Assembly (NCBI GenBank): GCA_018400395.1
Contig: JAGYMN010000080.1
Coordinates: 1-5,457 of the forward strand
Origin: Actinomycetota bacterium
GTDB taxonomy: Bacteria; Actinomycetota; Humimicrobiia; Humimicrobiales; Humimicrobiaceae
Direction of reading: 5' to 3'
DNA: 5,457 nt
Part shown: positions 1 through 5,457 of the stretch, one piece after another
Layout of the letters: every line of letters starts with the position of its first letter
How positions within the stretch are numbered: position 1 is the first letter of the stretch
Made by a program: the position numbers and the translations under genes
Notes under the pieces: generated by a model
The model's database searches: none
Told to the model about the DNA's origin: nothing
Seen by the model: only the letters and a program-made list of their open reading frames with translations

Positions 1-1
1 C

Positions 2-67
2 AATAGTTCTGTCCTTGGACTGACAGAAGCACAAGGAAATTATTTTGATATTATCCTTATCAACTAA
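2..67 (+). CDS. C-terminal end of an unidentified upstream gene (partial)
   Basis: Frame 2 is open from the window edge and gives 21 residues ending in GNYFDIILIN, followed by a TAA stop at 65-67. I do not recognise the family from so short a tail. Two things argue that it is a real gene end: the tail has an ordinary protein-like composition, and its stop overlaps the next ATG by one base (TAATG), the classic layout of two co-transcribed, translationally coupled genes. If so, it belongs to the same sugar-related operon and may encode an enzyme or another transport part. The alternative is a chance open stretch, since 21 codons without a stop is weak evidence in AT-rich DNA. Confidence 0.5.
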   Translation, partial: NSSVLGLTEAQGNYFDIILIN

Positions 68-1098
68 TGAAAGCGCTACCATATCTTCAAATGAAAAATT
101 ATACTCTAAAAGATATTTCTGAATTGGCTGGCGTAGCACCAATAACTGTTTCCCGGGTTATTAATAATGATAAATATGTAAAAGCAGAAACCAGGGAAAA
201 GATTCTTAGAATAATTAGAGAAAAAGGATATCACCCAAATTTTGCGGCAAGAAGCCTGGTATTAAAAAAGACAAAAATAATCGGTCTTATGGTAGCTGAT
301 CTGGAAAACCCATTTTTTTCAAGATTAACAAGAGGTGTGATTCAAACTGCTGAAAATAACGGTTATAACATAATAACCTGTGAATCCAAGTTTGATAATT
401 CTATTGGAAAAAAGTATTTGAATATGCTTATGGATAAAGGTATTGACGGGCTCCTGCTGGCTAATATGAATGTAAGTACCGATACAATAAACGACCTGCG
501 CAGGAGAAGAATACCATTTGTTTTATTGACATGCAGGATGGAAATGCCAGATGTAAATTATGCTATCGCCGATGATTATCAGGGAGGAAGACTTGCGGCA
601 GATTACATAATTAAATTGGGGCACAAGAATATTGCCTTTTTAAAGGGACCTGATATCTCTTCCTCCAATGAAAGGTTTTTGGCCTATAAGAGAGAAATGG
701 AAAAAAATAATTTGGAAATTAAAGATTATTTTATTTCTGAAGAAGTTATTAATCAGTATGGTGGTTATAAAGTTACAACCAAATTATTAAAAGAGCATAA
801 GGATATCACAGCAATAATAGCAATAAATGATTTTGTAGCCATTGGAGCGCTGGAGGCAATACTGGATCTTGGCCTATCAGTTCCTGAGAATGTTTCTCTT
901 ATTGGATATGATAATATAAATTTTACAAAATTATTAAAAGTGCCCCTGACAACCATAAATTATCCCAAGTATAGATGCGGTGTAGCTGGAACAAAGATGC
1001 TTTTAAATATGTTAAATAGTAAAAAATTGAATTTTAAAGAGAGGGTAATCTTAAAAAATAAATTAATAGTTAGAAAATCCTGTTCTCAGATAAACTAA
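67..1098 (+). CDS. LacI/GalR-family transcriptional repressor
   Basis: This is a cytoplasmic DNA-binding regulator that would respond to a sugar or sugar derivative and control the adjacent transporter genes. The LacI-type helix-turn-helix is at residues 12-34 (TLKDISELAGV, then ITVSRVINN). The hinge helix follows at about 57-66 (PNFAARSL), with the minor-groove leucine at L64. The periplasmic-binding-protein-like effector domain starts near residue 70 (IIGLMVADLENPFF). It keeps the usual ligand-pocket arginine (R203, in NERFLAY), an aspartate at D255 (AINDFVAIGAL) and the late VPLTTINYP motif. The length is normal for the family. Two starts are possible. ATG 67 overlaps the preceding stop but has no good ribosome site. 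ATG 91 (residue 9) gives an N-terminus that fits the family better but also lacks one. I keep 67 because translational coupling explains the missing site. The inducer cannot be deduced; control of the downstream transporter is inferred from adjacency. Confidence 0.93.
   Translation: MKALPYLQMKNYTLKDISELAGVAPITVSRVINNDKYVKAETREKILRIIREKGYHPNFAARSLVLKKTKIIGLMVADLENPFFSRLTRGVIQTAENNGYNIITCESKFDNSIGKKYLNMLMDKGIDGLLLANMNVSTDTINDLRRRRIPFVLLTCRMEMPDVNYAIADDYQGGRLAADYIIKLGHKNIAFLKGPDISSSNERFLAYKREMEKNNLEIKDYFISEEVINQYGGYKVTTKLLKEHKDITAIIAINDFVAIGALEAILDLGLSVPENVSLIGYDNINFTKLLKVPLTTINYPKYRCGVAGTKMLLNMLNSKKLNFKERVILKNKLIVRKSCSQIN
68..81 (+). promoter_or_regulatory. Candidate LacI-family/cre-like operator
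   Basis: The 14-mer TGAAAGCGCTACCA matches the catabolite-responsive consensus TGWAANCGNTNWCA at every specified position except one (C for W at position 12). It is an imperfect palindrome centred on CG (ATG..AGC|GCT..CAT across 67-82), the form that LacI-family dimers bind. It overlaps the first possible start codon of the repressor gene and lies 9 bases upstream of the second. It could therefore be an autoregulatory operator or a CcpA-type roadblock site. The match may be chance, because the bases may also be coding. No similar site with a central CG is seen in the three downstream gaps. Confidence 0.4.
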
Positions 1099-1130
1099 AA
1101 AAGATATTAACTTATTTCTGAATTTATTAT

Positions 1131-1230
1131 AAGGAGGTGAAAGTAAGGTATAAATTTTATATTATCCGGAGGGAGGTGATTATTATATTTAAGATAATAA
1201 TTGTGAAAAACTAAAAATAGGGGAGGTAAA
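1131..1230 (+). promoter_or_regulatory. Leader with three orphan Shine-Dalgarno-like tracts
   Basis: The 182-bp gap before the binding-protein ATG carries AAGGAGGTGA (1131-1140, fully complementary to the canonical 16S rRNA tail), GGGAGGTGAT (1171-1180) and GGGGAGGTAAA (1220-1230). None has an ATG, GTG or TTG at a normal 5-10 base spacing, while the real gene uses a weaker site further down. In Bacillus, Shine-Dalgarno-like sequences near mRNA 5' ends (STAB-SD) are known to protect transcripts from decay. Stabilisation or ribosome standby is my inference here. Remnants of lost small genes would be the alternative. I see no convincing -35/-10 pair or intrinsic terminator in this gap. Confidence 0.4.
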
Positions 1231-1265
1231 GTAAAGAATTATTCTTTTGTTAAAAATTTTATTTG

Positions 1266-1271
1266 AAAGGA
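1266..1271 (+). promoter_or_regulatory. Ribosome binding site of the binding-protein gene
   Basis: AAAGGA lies 9 bases before ATG 1281. It decides between that ATG and the in-frame TTG at 1263, which would sit upstream of this site and add six residues before the signal peptide. Confidence 0.7.
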
Positions 1272-1280
1272 ATCAATAAA

Positions 1281-2663
1281 ATGAAAAAGTTTATTGTTTT
1301 ACTGGTATCAGTAGTTTTTGTGGCTTCGATGTTATTTACTGGAGCCGGTTGTAAGGCAGAAGAAGCCGTAGAAGAAGCGAAAGAAGCCGCAGAAGAAGTT
1401 GTAGAAGAAGTAGCCGAAGAGGCAGAAGAAGCCGTAGAAGAAGTGGAGGAAGCTGTAGAAGAAGCTGTTCCGGAAACAGAAGCAGCAAATATTATTTTAA
1501 TGCATGATAAGGGCGGAACACCCAATTTTCAGCCTTATTTTGAAGCAGTTGGAGAGAAGACAGAAGAATTGTTGAATATAACTGTTGAGCCTGTTCCTTA
1601 TCCGTCAACAGATGTCTTTATCGCTGCTGTAAATTCTGCATTACCGACCAATGAAGCTCCTGAATTATTCACATGGTGGTCAACTTACAGAGTGAAGGCA
1701 TTAATAGATCAGGGGCTGGTAGCAGAAACGACTGAAATATGGGATAAATACAAAGATGAATATCCGGAAGGGTTAAGAACTGCATTTACATTTGATGGAG
1801 AAGTGTATGGAGAATGCTATGGAGTAGAATACTGGCCCGTATGGTACAACAAAGATGTCTTTTCCGAGCTTGGACTGGATGTTCCGAAAACCTGGGAAGA
1901 ATTTATTGATGTCTGCGAAACCCTCAAGGCCAATGATGTCACACCTCTCATGCAGACGGTACTGGGACGCTGGCCTACTTTTATTATGTTTGAAGAAATG
2001 ATTATTGGAGAAGACCCTCAATTATATTTAGATTTATGTGAAGGTAACGCTAAGTACACGGATGAAAGGGTAAAAAAAGCTTTTGAATTATGGGGAGATA
2101 TGATCAAGAAGGGTTATTTTACAGATCCAGGAACGGATCTTTTTACAGATTCAGCTAATCTCTTTAACAAAGATGAGCTTGGTATGGTTGTATGCGGTAC
2201 CTGGTACTATACATCCGTTCTTACGGCAAATAATGTACCGGAAGAAAAAATAGGAGCCTTTATTCTTCCATCGCACAATCCCGATGCCGGTAATAATATA
2301 ATCCTTGAAGCAATGCCAATAATTGCAGGGAAAAATTCTCCAAATCTGGAAGCAGCAAAAAAGGTAACGGACTGGCTGATGAGCGCAGAAGGCAATGGAT
2401 TTCTAGCAGAAAAGATAACTTCTTTTCCTGCTAATATGAAATCTGATACAAGTTATCTTCCACAGGTTAAGGTAGACCTATTAGACTCGATATTAAACGA
2501 AAACTATATAGTATCGAACAGGTACTGGGAAGCCACACCAACCCCGATATGCGAGACTGCTGTAGATAAATTTGCTGAATTTATCAACAATCCCGATGAT
2601 CTGGATAATATTCTGGCAGAGCTGGATGCTATTGCTGATGAATACTGGTCAGAAAATAGTTAA
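1281..2663 (+). CDS. Sugar ABC transporter substrate-binding lipoprotein (CUT1 type)
   Basis: This extracellular solute-binding protein (family 1, MalE-like) would capture a sugar or oligosaccharide and deliver it to the two permeases downstream. It has 460 residues from ATG 1281. Residues 1-23 are a lipoprotein signal (MKK, hydrophobic core, then TGAG) before Cys24, the predicted lipidated residue, so the protein should be tethered to the outer face of the membrane. Residues 26-69 form a very acidic arm of 11-residue repeats. The binding domain starts near residue 71 (NIILMHDKGG) and shows typical family motifs: VWYNKDVFSELGLDVPKTWEEF, here in two parts (VWYNKDVFSELGLD and VPKTWEEF), a later GMVVCGTWYY, and AKKVTDWLMSAEG near the C-terminus. 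Many aromatic residues (WW, YW, WYY) fit stacking against sugar rings. The gene ends in a double stop (TAATAA) ahead of a strong hairpin. The specific substrate is not readable from the sequence. Confidence 0.93.
   Translation: MKKFIVLLVSVVFVASMLFTGAGCKAEEAVEEAKEAAEEVVEEVAEEAEEAVEEVEEAVEEAVPETEAANIILMHDKGGTPNFQPYFEAVGEKTEELLNITVEPVPYPSTDVFIAAVNSALPTNEAPELFTWWSTYRVKALIDQGLVAETTEIWDKYKDEYPEGLRTAFTFDGEVYGECYGVEYWPVWYNKDVFSELGLDVPKTWEEFIDVCETLKANDVTPLMQTVLGRWPTFIMFEEMIIGEDPQLYLDLCEGNAKYTDERVKKAFELWGDMIKKGYFTDPGTDLFTDSANLFNKDELGMVVCGTWYYTSVLTANNVPEEKIGAFILPSHNPDAGNNIILEAMPIIAGKNSPNLEAAKKVTDWLMSAEGNGFLAEKITSFPANMKSDTSYLPQVKVDLLDSILNENYIVSNRYWEATPTPICETAVDKFAEFINNPDDLDNILAELDAIADEYWSENS
1356..1487 (+). 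repeat. 33-nt tandem repeat encoding an acidic hendecad arm
   Basis: Four in-frame 33-nt units encode AEEAVEEAKEA (1356-1388), AEEVVEEVAEE (1389-1421), AEEAVEEVEEA (1422-1454) and a degenerate VEEAVPETEAA (1455-1487). The first and third units are nearly identical in DNA: a 23-bp exact repeat occurs at 1355-1377 and 1421-1443, 66 bp apart. The period of 11 residues with A/V at recurring positions is a hendecad pattern, which favours a long straight or slightly right-handed helix or coiled coil. It follows directly after the lipidated cysteine, so it probably acts as a rigid, negatively charged spacer between membrane and binding domain. Confidence 0.85.
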
Positions 2664-2683
2664 TAACAAAAGCAATTGATAGA

Positions 2684-2721
2684 AGAGGGTAACCCGTCTT
2701 TATGAAGAGGGGTTACCCTCT
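2684..2721 (+). repeat. Perfect inverted repeat / intercistronic stem-loop
   Basis: AGAGGGTAACCC (2684-2695) and GGGTTACCCTCT (2710-2721) are perfect 12-bp inverted copies. Inside the 14-base loop, TCTT (2697-2700) can pair with AAGA (2705-2708) after one G-G mismatch, leaving a TATG tetraloop. No T-run follows on the + strand (TAAAAATAATT), so it is not a classical intrinsic terminator. It lies 21 bases after the binding-protein stop and 36 before the first permease. Hairpins at this place in maltose-type operons protect upstream mRNA from 3' decay and raise binding protein over permease; that role is inferred here. Each arm also contains the near-palindrome GGGTWACCC, so a protein-binding site is another option. 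Confidence 0.8.
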
Positions 2722-2757
2722 AAAAATAATTGAGTTATAGAATATGGATAAGGTCTG

Positions 2758-3630
2758 ATGAGAAATTATAAATATTCTTTTACAAGCTATCTTTTTATCC
2801 TGCCGGCCTTCTTGCTCGTGTTTATATTTTTAATAATTCCGGTACTGCAGACATTTTATTATAGTTTCCTGGAATGGGATGGAATAAAAGAACCGGTATT
2901 TATTGGGCTGGGCAATTATCTAAGGATTTTTAGTGATGACAATTTCATTGTTTCTTTTAGAAATACAATAATATGGGTTGTTTTTACCCTTATTTTTCCT
3001 TTTGCGGGAGGTCTGCTTGTAGCTGTATTTGTTAAAGGTCTTGCTCTTGAAAACTTTTTTAAGTCTATATTTTATATTCCTATAACCATTTCTTTTGTTG
3101 CAACAGGAATTATCTGGACATACATGTTCAGCAGGGAACTGGGAGTAATAAACAACTTAATTGCAGCGTTCGGGGTAGATAAGATCTCATGGCTTACCAA
3201 TGTTCCGTTAAATACATTTGCGATGCTGATTGCCTGGACCTGGCAGCAACTTGGGATAAATATGGTATTATTTTTGATGGGACTTGCTACTATACCGACT
3301 GAACAGATTGAAGCTGCTATGCTGGACGGCGCAGGTAAATGGAGGACCTTTATACATGTTACATTCCCTATGTTAAGGCCGATTACCACAATAGTCATAA
3401 CAATGGCCATTGTGAATTCATTTAAAGCTTTTGATCTAATTTATGTAATGACGCGCGGGGGACCATACAACTCTTCTGAAACTCTGGCAGTAACTATGTT
3501 CCGGGAGACTTTTACATTATCAAGACTGGGGTATGGTTCTGCAATATCAATCATCCTTTCTGTAATTGTAATAGCGGTTTCGGCAATCTATATTAAGAGG
3601 ATGGCCTCAAAAGATATGTTATATTATTAA
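2758..3630 (+). CDS. Sugar ABC transporter permease, MalF-like subunit
   Basis: This is one of the two integral membrane subunits of the CUT1 importer. It has 290 residues, normal for the short MalF-type proteins that lack the long periplasmic insert of E. coli MalF. Six membrane segments can be placed at roughly residues 10-32, 68-90, 100-122, 152-176, 205-227 and 260-282. The cytoplasmic EAA loop, which docks on the ATPase, begins at E185 (EAAMLDGAGKWRTF) and runs into HVTFPMLRP. A MTRGGP motif follows the fifth segment, as is usual in this family. The ribosome site is modest (AAGGT at 2750-2754, only three bases before the ATG). The gene follows the intercistronic hairpin and is presumably transcribed with the binding-protein gene. 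The fold assignment is firm; the substrate is unknown. Confidence 0.95.
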   Translation: MRNYKYSFTSYLFILPAFLLVFIFLIIPVLQTFYYSFLEWDGIKEPVFIGLGNYLRIFSDDNFIVSFRNTIIWVVFTLIFPFAGGLLVAVFVKGLALENFFKSIFYIPITISFVATGIIWTYMFSRELGVINNLIAAFGVDKISWLTNVPLNTFAMLIAWTWQQLGINMVLFLMGLATIPTEQIEAAMLDGAGKWRTFIHVTFPMLRPITTIVITMAIVNSFKAFDLIYVMTRGGPYNSSETLAVTMFRETFTLSRLGYGSAISIILSVIVIAVSAIYIKRMASKDMLYY

Positions 3631-3640
3631 GAGGGCGGAA

Positions 3641-4468
3641 ATGGTTTTAAAAAAGAGCATTTTATACATCATTATTATAATTTTGATCCTTATCTGGCTG
3701 CTCCCAATATGGACATCATTTTTAGCAGCTTTTAAGTCTCCAGAAGATTTTATAAATCAAAAATTTTATGAGCTTCCCTCTGAATTCTCTTTAATCGAGA
3801 ATTTTAAGAATGTATTTAGTATCTACAAATTACACAGGCATTTTCTTAATTCAATAATATACGCAGTAGCAGGGGGGACTATAGCGATTATTGCAGCTTC
3901 GCTGGCAGGATTCAGCATTATAAGGCTGAAACCAAAATTTAATTTTCCATTATTCCTGATTATTTATAGCGGTACATTATTCCCGTTTCAGATCTTTTTG
4001 ATCCCATTATATAAAATGTTTAATACCATAGGATTATATGATACCAGGATAGGTATGATACTTTTTTATTCAGCTATATGTATACCATTTAGTTTATTTG
4101 TCTACAGGGGGTTTTATACTACTATTCCAAGGGAAATAGAAGAAGCTGCAAGACTGGATGGCTGTAATTCATTCAAATTATACTTACATATATTTGTCCC
4201 CCAATCTATTGCGCCAACAGCCGTAATTGCATTGTTCCAGATGACATGGATATGGAATGATCTTTTATTTGGAATGATACTTACACGTTCCAGAAGCACC
4301 AGGCCTATTATGATTGCTCTGGCATCGATGTCCGGTCCGAGTGGCGGTACAATTATACCATATGCTATGGCCGGTGCGATATTCACGTCAATACCAACAA
4401 TATTATTGTTTATATTGCTGAGGAAATACTTTATTCAGGGAATGGTGCTTCAAATATCCAATGAGTAA
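3641..4468 (+). CDS. Sugar ABC transporter permease, MalG-like subunit
   Basis: This is the partner membrane subunit that forms the translocation pore with the preceding permease. It has 275 residues, typical for MalG/AraQ/LacG-type proteins. Membrane segments lie at roughly residues 5-27, 68-93, 103-126, 136-158, 192-214 and 240-265. The EAA loop starts at E168 (EAARLDGCNSFKLYLHIFVPQ). The usual DGA reads DGC, a common variant in this subfamily. The sequence ends with the characteristic RKYFIQGM segment near the C-terminus. It starts 10 bases after the previous stop, with a GAGGGCGG ribosome site just before the ATG, so the two permeases are clearly co-transcribed. No ATP-binding subunit follows; an 87-base AT-rich gap leads into an unrelated gene family. 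Confidence 0.95.
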   Translation: MVLKKSILYIIIIILILIWLLPIWTSFLAAFKSPEDFINQKFYELPSEFSLIENFKNVFSIYKLHRHFLNSIIYAVAGGTIAIIAASLAGFSIIRLKPKFNFPLFLIIYSGTLFPFQIFLIPLYKMFNTIGLYDTRIGMILFYSAICIPFSLFVYRGFYTTIPREIEEAARLDGCNSFKLYLHIFVPQSIAPTAVIALFQMTWIWNDLLFGMILTRSRSTRPIMIALASMSGPSGGTIIPYAMAGAIFTSIPTILLFILLRKYFIQGMVLQISNE

Positions 4469-4555
4469 ATTTAATATTGTTTTTAAAAATATAAAATAGA
4501 ATATTGATTATGATTATAAAATAATAAAAATCTTTTAGTATATTTTGGAGGTATC

Positions 4556-5457
4556 ATGAATTCCAGGGAAAGAGTTAGAATGGCAATAGACCACAGAGAA
4601 GCTGACAGGGTACCTATAGACCTTGGAGGTATGCGTTCCACCGGTATAGCAGCCATAGCCTATAACAAATTAAGGAAAAAATTGAATATTAACAGTAGTC
4701 TGCCAAGAATGTATGACTTTCTTCAGCAGCTCTCATTTCCTGAAAAGGAAGTTATGGATATGTTTCATATTGACGCTATTGATGCCGGTCAGGGATTTCT
4801 AAAGGATAGCAGTAAGTGGAGAAAATGGACTTTAAATGACGGTTCAGAATGCCTTATCCCCGGGTACCTGAATGTAGAAATAGGTAAAGATCAGACTGTG
4901 TATTTAAAAAATGATGAAGGTATTATACTGGGTAAAAAACCAGGATCCTCCCTCTATGTAGACCAGGCCTGGAGGCCATACGAGGATATGGATAAGATTC
5001 CTGAAAATATTGTCGAAGAAGATTTAACAAGGGAAATGTGGTCTATTCCTGATCCGGAATGGAGCCTGGATATTTTTGATAAGGACCAGTACAAATTATT
5101 TATAAAAAATATAAAGGATCTTCACGACAATACTGATTATGCAGTACTCCTTATTGTGGGATGCGGTCTTTTTGAAAAAGGTACCTATCTTAGAAATTTT
5201 GAAAACTTCCTGGTTGATATTTATATAGATAAAAAAGGAGTAGAAAGACTGCATGCAAGATTGATGGAAAGATACCTAAAACTATTGGACAGGGTTATAA
5301 AAGGAGTTGGAGATTATGTAGACATACTTGTATTTGGAGGAGATGACCTTGGAGGAAATGATGGAGGATGGATGTCGCCGGACATATTCAGAGAACTGTT
5401 TAAACCCAAATACAAGAAAATGTGGGATTTTATCCATGATAATAGTGACTGTAAGGT
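4556..5457 (+). CDS. Uroporphyrinogen decarboxylase (URO-D) superfamily protein, 3' truncated by window
   Basis: The reading frame is open from ATG 4556 to the window edge (300 codons plus two bases), preceded by GGAGGT at 4547-4552. The start MNSRERVRMAIDHREADRVPIDLGG is typical of the superfamily, here in two parts (MNSRERVRMAID and HREADRVPIDLGG). So are VGCGLFEKG near residue 203 and DDLGGNDGGWMSPDIFREL from residue 263, followed by a basic KPKYKKMW helix. The superfamily contains the haem enzyme HemE and the corrinoid methyltransferases MtaA, MtbA and CmuA. The HemE signature MRQAGRY is absent, so true uroporphyrinogen decarboxylation is unlikely. The Zn-binding H-x-C region expected in MtaA-like proteins would lie just beyond the window, so that class cannot be tested here. 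Its position behind a sugar importer suggests a role in using the imported compound, but the reaction is unknown. Confidence 0.85.
   Translation, partial: MNSRERVRMAIDHREADRVPIDLGGMRSTGIAAIAYNKLRKKLNINSSLPRMYDFLQQLSFPEKEVMDMFHIDAIDAGQGFLKDSSKWRKWTLNDGSECLIPGYLNVEIGKDQTVYLKNDEGIILGKKPGSSLYVDQAWRPYEDMDKIPENIVEEDLTREMWSIPDPEWSLDIFDKDQYKLFIKNIKDLHDNTDYAVLLIVGCGLFEKGTYLRNFENFLVDIYIDKKGVERLHARLMERYLKLLDRVIKGVGDYVDILVFGGDDLGGNDGGWMSPDIFRELFKPKYKKMWDFIHDNSDCK

Noticed and set aside
1137..1214. A 25-codon GTG-started frame in the leader
   Set aside because: Its GTG is part of the Shine-Dalgarno tract itself, so spacing is impossible, and the peptide is a low-complexity I/K/V string.
1263..1280. TTG start adding six residues to the binding protein
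   Set aside because: The ribosome site AAAGGA lies after that TTG and fits ATG 1281, which also gives a standard MKK signal peptide.
1259..1525. Minus-strand open frame rich in Ser, Ala and Thr
   Set aside because: It is the reverse-strand shadow of the GAA/GCN repeat in the binding-protein gene and has no ribosome site or recognisable product.
2684..2730. Intrinsic terminator after the binding-protein gene
   Set aside because: The stem is strong but is followed by TAAAAATAATT, with no T-run. On the minus strand no gene would use it.
3072..3410. Minus-strand open frame of 112 codons
   Set aside because: It lies wholly inside the MalF-like permease gene, whose identity is firm, and resembles no family I know.
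4469..4555. Promoter for the URO-D-like gene
   Set aside because: The gap is very AT-rich and contains no CG. Several TATAAA-like and TTGATT/TTGTTT strings occur, but no pair has both good sequence and 16-18 base spacing.
4556..5457. True haem-pathway uroporphyrinogen decarboxylase (HemE)
   Set aside because: The N-terminal MRQAGRY motif of HemE is missing and the sequence resembles the other superfamily branches; the setting is a sugar transporter, not haem synthesis.

Overview
The window is a stretch of AT-rich bacterial DNA (roughly 35-40% GC by eye) in which every recognisable gene lies on the + strand. It reads as a carbohydrate-uptake locus of the CUT1 ABC-transporter type. The strong GGAGG-type ribosome sites, low GC and Cys-anchored binding lipoprotein suit a low-GC bacterium of Firmicutes, Thermotogota, Atribacterota or similar type. 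The sequence alone does not fix the lineage.

Layout: (1) 2-67, the last 21 codons of an unrecognised upstream gene, whose TAA stop overlaps the next ATG (TAATG). (2) 67-1098, a LacI/GalR-family repressor, with a cre-like 14-bp operator candidate over its first start codon. (3) 1099-1280, an AT-rich leader holding three strong Shine-Dalgarno-like tracts that have no usable start codon behind them. (4) 1281-2663, a sugar-binding lipoprotein whose lipidated Cys is joined to the binding domain by a very acidic arm made of an 11-residue (33-nt) repeat. (5) 2684-2721, a perfect 12-bp inverted repeat between the binding-protein gene and the permeases. (6) 2758-3630 and 3641-4468, the two membrane subunits (MalF-like and MalG-like), 10 nt apart and each with an EAA loop. 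(7) 4556 to the window end, the first 300 codons of a uroporphyrinogen-decarboxylase-superfamily protein, cut off by the window edge.

The parts suggest a simple scheme. The repressor senses a sugar or derivative and controls the cluster. The lipoprotein captures the solute outside the membrane, and the two permeases carry it in. The ATPase subunit is not in the window, so it lies elsewhere or is shared with other CUT1 systems, as is common in this family. The substrate cannot be read from the sequence. The URO-D-like protein lacks the N-terminal signature of the haem enzyme HemE. It looks like one of the poorly characterised or methyltransferase-like members of that superfamily, so its presence here is the main functional puzzle. 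The other points worth a second look are the repeat-built acidic arm, the intercistronic hairpin and the array of orphan ribosome-binding-like tracts. I found no RNA genes, CRISPR array, insertion sequence or origin.
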